Assembly: GCA_002420015.1 (NCBI GenBank) | Contig: DIHF01000034.1 | Span: 3,437 to 10,183 of the forward strand | DNA from: Micavibrio sp. UBA5703 | GTDB lineage: Bacteria > Pseudomonadota > Alphaproteobacteria > Micavibrionales > Micavibrionaceae | DNA length: 6,747 nt | Reading direction: 5' to 3' | In this document: piece by piece, positions 1 to 5,031 of the stretch | Layout of the letters: each line of letters begins with the position of its first letter | Position numbering within the stretch: the first letter of the stretch is position 1 | The notes under the pieces: generated by a model | Told to the model about the DNA's origin: nothing | What the model saw: only the letters and a program-made list of their open reading frames with translations | The model's database searches: none | Made by a program: the position numbers and the translations under genes

Positions 1-801
1 GCGATGCTGGAAGACATGGCGATCCTGACCGGCGGTCAGGTGATCTCCGAGGATCTCGGGATCAAGCTGGAGAATGTCACGCTCGACATGCTCGGCCACG
101 CCAAGAAAGTCTCCATCACCAAGGACGACACGACGGTGGTCGACGGCGCAGGATCGAAGAAAGACATCGATGCTCGTTGCGACCAGATCCGCAAGCAGAT
201 CGAGGAAACAACGTCCGACTACGACAAGGAAAAGTTGCAAGAGCGTCTGGCCAAACTGGCTGGCGGCGTGGCGATCCTGCGCGTCGGCGGTGCGACCGAG
301 GTCGAAGTGAAAGAGCGCAAGGACCGCGTTGACGATGCGATGCACGCCACACGCGCAGCCGTCGAGGAAGGCATTATCGCCGGCGGCGGTACGGCTCTTC
401 TGTACGCGGGCCGGGCGCTGGACAAGCTCAGCGCAGCCAATGACGATCAAAAGGTCGGCATTGAAATCATCCGCCGCGCCATCCAGGCGCCGATCCGCCA
501 GATCGCTGAAAACGCCGGTTCGGAAGGATCGGTTATCGTCGGCAAGCTTCTGGAGCAGAAAGACACCAATTACGGTTTCGATGCCCAGAAAGGCGAGTTC
601 TGCGACCTCGTGAAGGCCGGTATTATCGACCCGGTCAAGGTCGTGCGCACGGCCCTGCAGGATGCGGCGTCGGTTGCCGGCCTGCTGATCACCACCGAGG
701 CCATGATTACCGATGCGCCCAGCGACGACAAAGGCGGCGCTGCCGGCGGCGGTATGGGCGGCATGGGTGGTATGGGCGGCATGGGAGGCATGGACTTTTA
801 A
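1..801 (+). CDS. groEL: Chaperonin GroEL (Hsp60), C-terminal half, 5' truncated by window
   Basis: The visible 266 residues are the C-terminal half of the 60-kDa chaperonin, which forms a double ring with GroES and folds proteins in the cytoplasm using ATP. The reading frame is open from base 1 (first full codon Ala, then MLEDMAILTGG), so the start lies upstream. It matches the end of the apical domain, then the intermediate and equatorial domains. Landmarks are VKERKDRVDDAMHATRAAVE, whose second Asp is the ATP-hydrolysis aspartate (D398 in E. coli numbering), and the nucleotide-pocket segment EEGIIAGGGTALL. The protein ends in the usual flexible tail of five GGM units followed by DF. Base composition is clearly more GC-rich than the following genes, as expected for a highly expressed gene. 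The stop is followed by a strong terminator, so groEL ends its (presumably groES-groEL) transcript. Identification is secure. Confidence 0.98.
   Translation, partial: AMLEDMAILTGGQVISEDLGIKLENVTLDMLGHAKKVSITKDDTTVVDGAGSKKDIDARCDQIRKQIEETTSDYDKEKLQERLAKLAGGVAILRVGGATEVEVKERKDRVDDAMHATRAAVEEGIIAGGGTALLYAGRALDKLSAANDDQKVGIEIIRRAIQAPIRQIAENAGSEGSVIVGKLLEQKDTNYGFDAQKGEFCDLVKAGIIDPVKVVRTALQDAASVAGLLITTEAMITDAPSDDKGGAAGGGMGGMGGMGGMGGMDF
749..795 (+). repeat. GGM-coding tandem repeat in the groEL tail
   Basis: Consecutive 9-base units of the type GGCGGTATG / GGCGGCATG / GGTGGTATG encode five Gly-Gly-Met triplets at the end of GroEL. Third positions of the Gly codons vary between units, so the peptide rather than the DNA seems to be kept. 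This tail is normal for bacterial GroEL and sits inside the folding cavity. Confidence 0.85.
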
Positions 802-841
802 GGTCCTGCCTTTTCCGGCCCTACCCCGTTAACGAATACGA

Positions 842-865
842 AAAGGCCGCCTCCGGGCGGCCTTT
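842..865 (+). terminator. Rho-independent terminator after groEL
   Basis: A perfect 10-bp stem AAAGGCCGCC / GGCGGCCTTT closes a TCCG tetraloop 40 bases after the groEL stop. The T run is short (TTTCTATTT) but the stem is very GC-rich. It should end the groEL transcript and insulates the gene that follows. Confidence 0.9.
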
Positions 866-870
866 CTATT

Positions 871-900
871 TGAAATATAAGGAAAAAAATCTATATTTCA
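871..900. repeat. AT-rich inverted repeat, 9-bp arms
   Basis: The arms TGAAATATA (871-879) and TATATTTCA (892-900) are perfect reverse complements separated by 12 bases. They lie just ahead of the predicted -35 box at 910. This could be a protein-binding site or simply AT-rich chance symmetry. No function can be assigned from sequence. Confidence 0.4.
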
Positions 901-909
901 TTGCAGGTA

Positions 910-939
910 TTGATAAATAGGCCATTAAGTAGATATATT
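910..939 (+). promoter_or_regulatory. Predicted sigma70-type promoter of the cupin-like gene
   Basis: TTGATA (910-915) and TATATT (934-939) each match five of six bases of the -35 and -10 consensus and are 18 bases apart. Transcription would start near 946 and leave a leader of about 94 bases before the ATG at 1040. A weaker alternative is TTGCAA (968-973) with CATAAA (992-997), which would overlap the palindrome at 981-1001. The region is AT-rich, so chance matches are possible. Confidence 0.5.
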
Positions 940-975
940 AGAAGTGTATCAAAAACAGAGAAATGTCTTGCAAAA

Positions 976-1010
976 ACTCAGTATTTTATGTCATAAAATA
1001 CGCAGTGAGT
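976..1010. promoter_or_regulatory. Palindromic operator or leader hairpin upstream of 1040 gene
   Basis: A perfect inverted repeat, GTATTTTAT (981-989) and ATAAAATAC (993-1001) around GTC, lies 38 bases before the start codon. The symmetry continues outward as ACTCA (976-980) and TGAGT (1006-1010), with a four-base bulge GCAG on the right side. As DNA it looks like an operator for a dimeric repressor. As RNA it would fold into a leader hairpin. The regulator is unknown; the adjacent Xre protein is a candidate, although its own upstream palindrome has a different sequence. Confidence 0.5.
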
Positions 1011-1039
1011 AAATATATGTAAACTTTGAATGGCGTAAA

Positions 1040-1945
1040 ATGAACAAACCACTGGCATGGACAATAGCTGATTTATCAAAGTATCGGGAGCAGTTTACTG
1101 TTACCGCGAGTGCGGTTGTGAATTCTACCAAGGGCGCTCAAGCTTCTGTAGAAAATGGTGTGGCTACTAAGAGGAATGGCAATGGTCGTCATCGGACTGA
1201 AGCAGACAAAGCCGTTAGTTTTTATGCTGCTCACATGCATCAAGATCCGATCGGGCAGGAAGATTATTGGACTGTGTATGAGACCGAGCCGGACAACAGG
1301 GCGTTTGCCAGCTATCACTTTATGCTTTTAGGAGCCAAAAGCGAGCAGCAATTCCACTACCACCCCCCAGCAAAAGGTAACGATGGAAAGCCGGTAAAGG
1401 AAAGTAGCATTCGCCACGTCATACTTTTTCCGCTTTGGAACCAGAGTAAGGACGAAGGCGGGGTTACGCTTGAATGGTTTGAAACAAGAGATACGAACGT
1501 TGTAAACAGTGTGGATACGGCCGACTACCCCTATGTAAACGCCAATGCAGTTGCGCCAAAATACACTCTGCACATGCCTGCTGGACACATCGCTATGGTT
1601 TCTTTTGGTGCAGGGGCACACCGTTTTAAGGGGCATGCATTAGCGATTTCCGGTCACTTCCTTGATATCGATACCGGGAGCAAATTTGACCCGTTTATGG
1701 CCAACACTGCCGGGTACAAAGGAAGCTTTCCGAATGTTTCTGAGACCCTGAGCGTTGACACCCCTGAACACGTTGAAGACAAGCCTTTTTCTAGTTCCTT
1801 TTTGCACGATGCATTCTCTATCCACGCACAGATAATGAGAAATTATATCGACGGATATGGCGGTAAAAAGCTCGAGCCGGAATTACAAAAGCAATTGGTT
1901 CACGATCTAAGGAAAAGTTTGGCTGCCGATCTTTCGCCGGCCTGA
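1040..1945 (+). CDS. Unrecognised 301-aa protein, cupin-like middle section
   Basis: I do not recognise the family. Residues about 88-210 resemble a cupin beta-barrel. An HxH pair (H106, H108, in FHYHPP) follows a predicted strand, and a second motif reads MPAGHIAMVSFGAGAHRF with H194. This is the spacing style of the second cupin motif, where a strand carries PxG and a later His. The three histidines could bind one metal ion as in three-His cupins such as cysteine dioxygenase, but the usual motif-1 glutamate is missing and the enzyme activity is unknown. Residues 22-57 are low-complexity and probably disordered. The C-terminal 250-300 region is predicted helical. No signal peptide or membrane segment is seen, so it is probably cytoplasmic. 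The ATG at 1040 has no clear Shine-Dalgarno sequence (only GGCG nearby), but it opens the frame and precedes all conserved-looking sequence. The gene converges on the Xre regulator gene, leaving 25 bases between the stops. Confidence 0.75.
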   Translation: MNKPLAWTIADLSKYREQFTVTASAVVNSTKGAQASVENGVATKRNGNGRHRTEADKAVSFYAAHMHQDPIGQEDYWTVYETEPDNRAFASYHFMLLGAKSEQQFHYHPPAKGNDGKPVKESSIRHVILFPLWNQSKDEGGVTLEWFETRDTNVVNSVDTADYPYVNANAVAPKYTLHMPAGHIAMVSFGAGAHRFKGHALAISGHFLDIDTGSKFDPFMANTAGYKGSFPNVSETLSVDTPEHVEDKPFSSSFLHDAFSIHAQIMRNYIDGYGGKKLEPELQKQLVHDLRKSLAADLSPA

Positions 1946-1970
1946 AAATTTGCCCAGTAGAGATTTTTTC

Positions 1971-2642
1971 TTAGTTGTTTTTTGGGACTGGTTTGGCGAC
2001 GTTTTCCCAAGCAATTTCGTACAGCACCCTGAAGCCATCACAAAATTCTTTGTTGTCCAGAATTTTAATCGAAACATCTTCTCCAAAGGTAACGAAAGCT
2101 AACTTGCTGCCGTAAGCGTAGATGGACTGATCGTTAAATAGATTGGCCGGAAACCATCTGTGCTGTGAAAAATCCTGGCTAATGAAATAGGTGTCGCCTT
2201 CGACGGTTAAGATACGCTGCACTTTATCGCCAAGTGCGCTCATGCGGTTTGCGTGCAAATCCCACCACTCTTTTCCCAGCCATTTATGCCAGTTTTGTGG
2301 TTTGGCGTTATAGAGGTAAACAACATGATCAGCATTGCCCGTTTTGTTTTTTATGTTGGTGGCGGTTGCATAGATGTCATCAATCAACTGCTTCAGCCCT
2401 TCAACACCGTGCAGTGTTTTAACTTCATCGGTTCGTTTTTTGACGCCATTAAGGCCGATAAATTCGACATCGGCTTTGTCAAAAGCCGCTTCGATTTTAG
2501 CAAGGGTAGAGCTGTTGGGCTTGTTGGTGCCGTTTTCAATGCGTGCTATGCCGGTCTGGGACAGACCAGCATGGTCGGCCAGATCGGATTGGCTCCAGTC
2601 AATGAGCGCTCGCGCAGCGCGGATTTGTTCAATGGTTGGCAT
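1971..2642 (-). CDS. Xre-family transcriptional regulator with C-terminal PLD-like (TrmB-like) effector domain
   Basis: This 223-residue cytoplasmic DNA-binding protein starts with a Cro/C1-type helix-turn-helix at residues 6-62. WSQSDLADHAGLSQTGIARIE covers the two DNA-contacting helices. The next part, ADVEFIGLNGVKKR, is the usual end of short alphaproteobacterial Xre proteins. It is followed by a linker and a second domain at about 78-215. That domain contains ALGDKVQRILTVEGDTYF, RWFPANLF, YAYGSKLAFVTFGED and ILDNKEFCDGFRVLYEIAW. This order (RILxxEGDT, YGxKLAxxxF, I-DNKE, FRxxxExxW) resembles the PLD-like effector domain of TrmB-type regulators as I recall them. No HKD nuclease motif is visible, so a ligand-sensing role fits better than catalysis. 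The ATG is preceded by a good Shine-Dalgarno AAGAGGA four bases away. A palindrome just upstream suggests autoregulation. The helix-turn-helix is secure; the second domain is a moderate-confidence call. Confidence 0.9.
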   Translation of the reverse strand: MPTIEQIRAARALIDWSQSDLADHAGLSQTGIARIENGTNKPNSSTLAKIEAAFDKADVEFIGLNGVKKRTDEVKTLHGVEGLKQLIDDIYATATNIKNKTGNADHVVYLYNAKPQNWHKWLGKEWWDLHANRMSALGDKVQRILTVEGDTYFISQDFSQHRWFPANLFNDQSIYAYGSKLAFVTFGEDVSIKILDNKEFCDGFRVLYEIAWENVAKPVPKNN

Positions 2643-2660
2643 GGTGTCCTCTTATGCTTA

Positions 2661-2677
2661 ATGCATATAATATGCAT
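2661..2677 (-). promoter_or_regulatory. Palindromic operator candidate of the Xre regulator gene
   Basis: ATGCATAT-A-ATATGCAT is a perfect inverted repeat with 8-bp arms and a single central base, ending 18 bases before the regulator's start codon. Its size and position suit an operator bound by an Xre-family dimer. On the minus strand it contains a possible -10 box (CATATT or TATTAT), with a candidate -35 TTGCTT upstream (near 2690-2695), so binding would block transcription. Autorepression is inferred, not shown. Confidence 0.6.
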
Positions 2678-2727
2678 TTTTGAGGAACAAAAAGCAAATT
2701 TGTAGGTTGTTTTTATAACAAGTATTG

Positions 2728-2754
2728 TTTTTTTGCATTTTTTTGCAAAAAAAA
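2728..2754. promoter_or_regulatory. Phased T/A tracts, likely bent DNA or UP element
   Basis: The ten-base unit TTTTTTTGCA occurs twice in direct succession (2728-2737 and 2738-2747) and runs on into A8. This also creates the 16-bp palindrome T7-GC-A7 at 2738-2753. Homopolymer tracts repeated at about one helical turn cause intrinsic DNA curvature. The downstream half lies roughly 45-60 bases before the predicted start site of the RNA at 2803, where an UP element contacts the RNA polymerase alpha subunit. The sequence pattern is plain; the function is inferred. Confidence 0.55.
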
Positions 2755-2767
2755 TATCTTTTTTATC

Positions 2768-2796
2768 TTGACCCCCCAAATGCCATGTACTATAAA
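2768..2796 (+). promoter_or_regulatory. Strong sigma70-type promoter of the predicted sRNA
   Basis: TTGACC (2768-2773) and TATAAA (2791-2796) each match five of six consensus bases with the optimal 17-base spacer. It is the best promoter in the window. Transcription should start close to 2803, which is the first base of the long hairpin described for the RNA, and no start codon with a reading frame follows. The agreement between promoter and RNA fold supports both. Confidence 0.75.
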
Positions 2797-2802
2797 CATC
2801 AC

Positions 2803-2909
2803 AAGAAGACATTAATTATACGTAATTCGGACTCCCGTCCGGGTTCTAGTATAGTCTTCTTATCCCCACACACGTAAACTTAAAAGCCGCTGCCCCACAG
2901 CGGCTTTTT
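2803..2909 (+). ncRNA. Predicted structured small RNA, about 107 nt, family not recognised
   Basis: A strong promoter, a long imperfect hairpin and a Rho-independent terminator follow one another with no open reading frame. The hairpin pairs AAGAAGAC (2803-2810) with GTCTTCTT (2854-2861). After a six-base bulge ATTAAT, TATAC (2817-2821) pairs with GTATA (2849-2853). After a small internal loop, AATTCGGAC (2824-2832) pairs with GTCCGGGTT (2837-2845, two G-U pairs) around a TCCC loop. A single-stranded linker with ATCCCCAC leads to the terminator hairpin, whose loop is CCCCA. Three unpaired C-rich patches suggest pairing with G-rich ribosome-binding sites, as in C-rich-loop sRNAs such as the alphaproteobacterial CCUCC-loop families and staphylococcal RsaE. 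It does not show the core motifs of 6S, SRP, tmRNA or RNase P RNA. It could instead be an attenuated leader of the cyclase gene, but I see no antiterminator alternative. Confidence 0.65.
2882..2909 (+). terminator. Rho-independent terminator of the predicted sRNA
   Basis: A perfect 11-bp stem AAAAGCCGCTG / CAGCGGCTTTT (2882-2892 and 2898-2908) encloses the loop CCCCA, followed by TTTTT-C-TTTG-TTTT. It ends the RNA starting near 2803. No protein gene on the plus strand stops nearby, since the last plus-strand stop is almost 940 bases upstream. The terminator must therefore belong to a non-coding transcript. Confidence 0.9.
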
Positions 2910-2972
2910 CTTTGTTTTCAATGAGTTATTTAATGAACTGCGTTTTTCTGCCCTTCATATGGGCCGATGACT

Positions 2973-3002
2973 TTGGCTAAAACATGGAAAAAATAATACA
3001 AT
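2973..3002 (+). promoter_or_regulatory. Candidate promoter of the adenylate cyclase gene
   Basis: TTGGCT (2973-2978) and TACAAT (2997-3002) are 18 bases apart, giving a start near 3009 and a leader of about 30 bases. The nine-base word TAATACAAT, which contains the -10 box, recurs 15 bases downstream (2994-3002 and 3009-3017), offering a second -10. The match is moderate and the region AT-rich. Confidence 0.4.
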
Positions 3003-3037
3003 GGAGAGTAATACAATAAAACCAAGGACTTGCTTTT

Positions 3038-4804
3038 ATGCCAAGCCGCCGATTCTTCAGTCTTCGTTACAAGCTGATTATCGCGTTTCTCATCATCGGG
3101 GCTTTGCTCAGCGGCGTGCTCAGTTACGTTTCATACCATATTCTGGAGCAAAGGCTTTTTTACGAGCTTAAAAGGAGCGTTGGAAATATCACGGAAATAG
3201 GCGTGGAGACTCTGGACAAAGAGGCCCTGAAAATTCTTATTGCGCAGCAGGGCGAAGCCCTTGATCTAAAACGAGTCGACGAAGTTGAAAAATCCTCGGA
3301 ATTTATCAAGGTCACTGACCAGCTTAACCGGATACGCGACACGGAAAAATCGCTCATACGGTACATTTACCTTGTAACCCCGACCGATGATTCCAATCGC
3401 GCGCGTTTTCTTGTTGATGCCGATGTGATTACCGACAAGATAAAAGGCGAGAAAGAGGAAGATATATCGCATTACAATCTTGAAATAGACATCTCCGAAT
3501 TCCCCCTGATGCGCAAGGCATTCGAGGAAAAAACCAGAGAGGTTGAAGACGAATACGTATATGACGAGGCATACAGAATTAACACCGTTTCGGGCTATGC
3601 GCCCGTCTTCGATGCGGACGGGAAAACCATGCTGGCTGTGCTCGGGCTGGATATGTCGAACTTCGAGGTTCAGGCCGCCCTTAAAGAGGTAACCAATACT
3701 TTTCTCGGCGTGTCGGCCATAGCCCTTGTTTCCGCGATTATCATTGCCGTTCTCATGGGTACATGGGTTACGGCGGGAATTATAAAGCTCGACAATCTCG
3801 TGACTTCATTCGCACAAAAGAATTTTTCCGTGCGTTCAAATCTCAAATCGAATGACGAAGTGGGGCGGCTGGGGTTCAGCTTCAACCACATGGCTGAAAC
3901 CATCCAAGAATATAACGCACGGCTGGAAAAGCTGGTGGACGCCTATGGCAGGTTCGTGCCGCATGACTTGCTCAAAATGCTCGATAAAAAAAGCATTCTC
4001 GATGTCAGTCTCGGCGATCAGGTGCAAAAGGACATGGCGGTTCTTTTTTCCGATATCCGGGATTTCACGTCGCTCTCCGAGACGATGAATCCGAAAGATA
4101 ATTTTAATTTCCTCAACTCATATCTTGGACGTATTGGCCCCGAGATCCGGTCGCATAATGGAATTATAGATAAATATATCGGCGATGCGGTTATGGGTTT
4201 GTTTCCCAATAAGTCTGACGATGCGGTCGAGGCCGCGCTGGCTATACAGGAGAAGATAATCGAATTTAACGTGCACCGGGCCAAATACAATTTAACGCCG
4301 GTCAAAGCCGGGGTTAGCATTCACAGCGGAAAGGTCATGCTTGGCACGTTGGGCGAAATGCAGCGTATGGATGGAACGGTCATATCAGATACTGTCAATG
4401 TCGCTTCGCGCATAGAAAGCCTGACGAAGAAATACGCGAGCAACATTATCATCAGCGATGCCGCCATGAGCGCGCTCAGCAACCCGGATCGCTATTTCAT
4501 AAGGTATCTCGATAAGGTTTATGTGCCTGGCAAAATCGGTGCCGTCGTTCTTCACGAGATCTGCAATGCTGACGGCGCCAAGGATTTAGAGTCCAAGAAA
4601 AGAACCTATGCGGATTACAGTGAGGGCGTTGAAAGATACTACACAAGGGATTTTACGGGGGCAGAAACCCTCTTTCAGGGGGTCCTTGCAGAAAACGCGA
4701 ACGACATTCCGGCAAGAATATTTCTTGAGAAAACACAGGAATTTATCAAGAGCCCGCCGCCTTCGGATTGGGACGGTGTGACGAAATATTACAGGAAAAA
4801 TTGA
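3038..4804 (+). CDS. Membrane-bound class III adenylate cyclase (Cache-like sensor, HAMP, cyclase domain, TPR-like tail)
   Basis: This inner-membrane receptor cyclase of 588 residues makes cAMP from ATP. A basic N-terminus leads into transmembrane segment 1 (about 13-35). The periplasmic part (36-221) is probably a Cache-type sensor; GYAPVFDADGKTMLAVLGLDMS is typical of that fold. Transmembrane segment 2 (222-246) and a HAMP domain (about 247-298) follow. The catalytic domain (about 330-505) has the two metal-binding aspartates D339 (LFSDIRDF) and D383 (GDAVMGLF), base-selecting K379 and T447, and transition-state N454 and R458 (VNVASRIE). The Lys/Thr pair marks a class IIIb adenylate cyclase, and the set looks complete, so a homodimer should be active. 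The family includes bicarbonate-stimulated members. Residues about 525-570 form a TPR-like helical hairpin. An AAGGA Shine-Dalgarno at 3024-3028 lies nine bases before the ATG. The gene stands alone, facing the tRNA-Trp gene. The signal sensed is unknown. Confidence 0.95.
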   Translation: MPSRRFFSLRYKLIIAFLIIGALLSGVLSYVSYHILEQRLFYELKRSVGNITEIGVETLDKEALKILIAQQGEALDLKRVDEVEKSSEFIKVTDQLNRIRDTEKSLIRYIYLVTPTDDSNRARFLVDADVITDKIKGEKEEDISHYNLEIDISEFPLMRKAFEEKTREVEDEYVYDEAYRINTVSGYAPVFDADGKTMLAVLGLDMSNFEVQAALKEVTNTFLGVSAIALVSAIIIAVLMGTWVTAGIIKLDNLVTSFAQKNFSVRSNLKSNDEVGRLGFSFNHMAETIQEYNARLEKLVDAYGRFVPHDLLKMLDKKSILDVSLGDQVQKDMAVLFSDIRDFTSLSETMNPKDNFNFLNSYLGRIGPEIRSHNGIIDKYIGDAVMGLFPNKSDDAVEAALAIQEKIIEFNVHRAKYNLTPVKAGVSIHSGKVMLGTLGEMQRMDGTVISDTVNVASRIESLTKKYASNIIISDAAMSALSNPDRYFIRYLDKVYVPGKIGAVVLHEICNADGAKDLESKKRTYADYSEGVERYYTRDFTGAETLFQGVLAENANDIPARIFLEKTQEFIKSPPPSDWDGVTKYYRKN

Positions 4805-4833
4805 CTTTTTTCAGGTGCCGCGGCGCTGGGAAA

Positions 4834-4909
4834 TGGCAGGGGCGACAGGGATCGAACCTGCGACCTCGGGTTTTGGAGACCCACGCTCTACCAGCTGAGC
4901 TACACCCCT
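4834..4909 (-). tRNA. trpT: tRNA-Trp (anticodon CCA)
   Basis: Read on the minus strand, the 76 bases fold as a full cloverleaf. The acceptor is AGGGGTG / CGCCCCT with one G-U pair, the D arm is GCTC/GAGC, and the anticodon stem TGGGT/ACCCG carries the loop CTCCAAA. The T arm GCAGG/CCTGT encloses TTCGATC. The anticodon CCA lies at 4874-4876 and reads UGG. The discriminator base is G, as usual for bacterial tRNA-Trp, and the 3' CCA is encoded. In many bacteria trp tRNA precedes secE-nusG; here the downstream side is the converging cyclase gene, so it is a single-gene unit. A possible -10 box (TATAAA on the minus strand, 4938-4943) lies upstream, without a good -35. Confidence 0.97.
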
Positions 4910-4983
4910 ACGTGGAATGCATTGATTGTTAACTCATTTTATAGGAAAAACTCAAGTTTTAAAATGCCATAAGGAAAAATCTG

Positions 4984-5009
4984 CCAGATTCTGGTACTCT
5001 GACTATACC
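4984..5009 (+). promoter_or_regulatory. Weak promoter candidate and small palindrome ahead of the 5032 gene
   Basis: The palindrome CCAGA-T-TCTGG (4984-4994) is followed by TATACC (5004-5009), a possible -10 box preceded by ACTCTGAC. The -35 match is poor. A promoter is expected here because the upstream neighbour is a tRNA gene on the other strand. Ahead of the ATG at 5032 only a weak AGG (5020-5022) serves as Shine-Dalgarno. Confidence 0.3.
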
Positions 5010-5031
5010 TAACTAACGTAGGTTAACCCAT

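Larger units (their letters stand above)
2643..3037. other. 395-base intergenic region with regulatory DNA and an sRNA locus
   Basis: No protein gene is supported here. Short open frames are low-complexity readings of A/T tracts or run in from the regulator's shadow frames. In order the stretch holds the Xre operator (2661-2677), phased T/A tracts (2728-2754), a strong promoter (2768-2796), a structured RNA with its terminator (2803-2909), and then an AT-rich part with a candidate promoter and Shine-Dalgarno for the adenylate cyclase gene. Confidence 0.8.

Noticed and set aside
1010..1025. Half-site of the Xre operator (ATATATGT) upstream of the cupin-like gene
   Set aside because: The match to ATATGCAT is partial, in AT-rich DNA where such words are common, and no second half-site is present.
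1040..2642. Toxin-antitoxin or restriction-control pair
   Set aside because: The genes converge rather than forming an operon, the 301-residue protein shows no nuclease, kinase, Fic or ADP-ribosyltransferase motif, and the regulator is larger than typical antitoxins.
2253..2705. Plus-strand open frame of 150 codons opposite the Xre regulator
   Set aside because: It is an antisense shadow of a gene with a clear helix-turn-helix, has no Shine-Dalgarno, and its translation shows no domain or regular amino-acid pattern.
2803..2909. Riboswitch or attenuator leader of the adenylate cyclase gene
   Set aside because: The cyclase start is about 130 bases beyond the terminator with its own candidate promoter and Shine-Dalgarno, and I see no alternative pairing that would break the terminator. 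It is kept as a fallback explanation only.
2803..2909. 6S RNA, bacterial SRP RNA, RNase P RNA or tmRNA
   Set aside because: The length and fold do not fit: there is no large central bubble as in 6S, no SRP GGAA tetraloop with its asymmetric loop, and no tRNA-like ends.
4813..4831. GC-rich GGTGCCGCGGCGCTGG as terminator between the cyclase and the tRNA-Trp gene
   Set aside because: The possible stem is only four or five pairs with a very small loop, and no T run follows on the plus strand. On the minus strand the sequence after it is GAAAAAAG, without a U tract.
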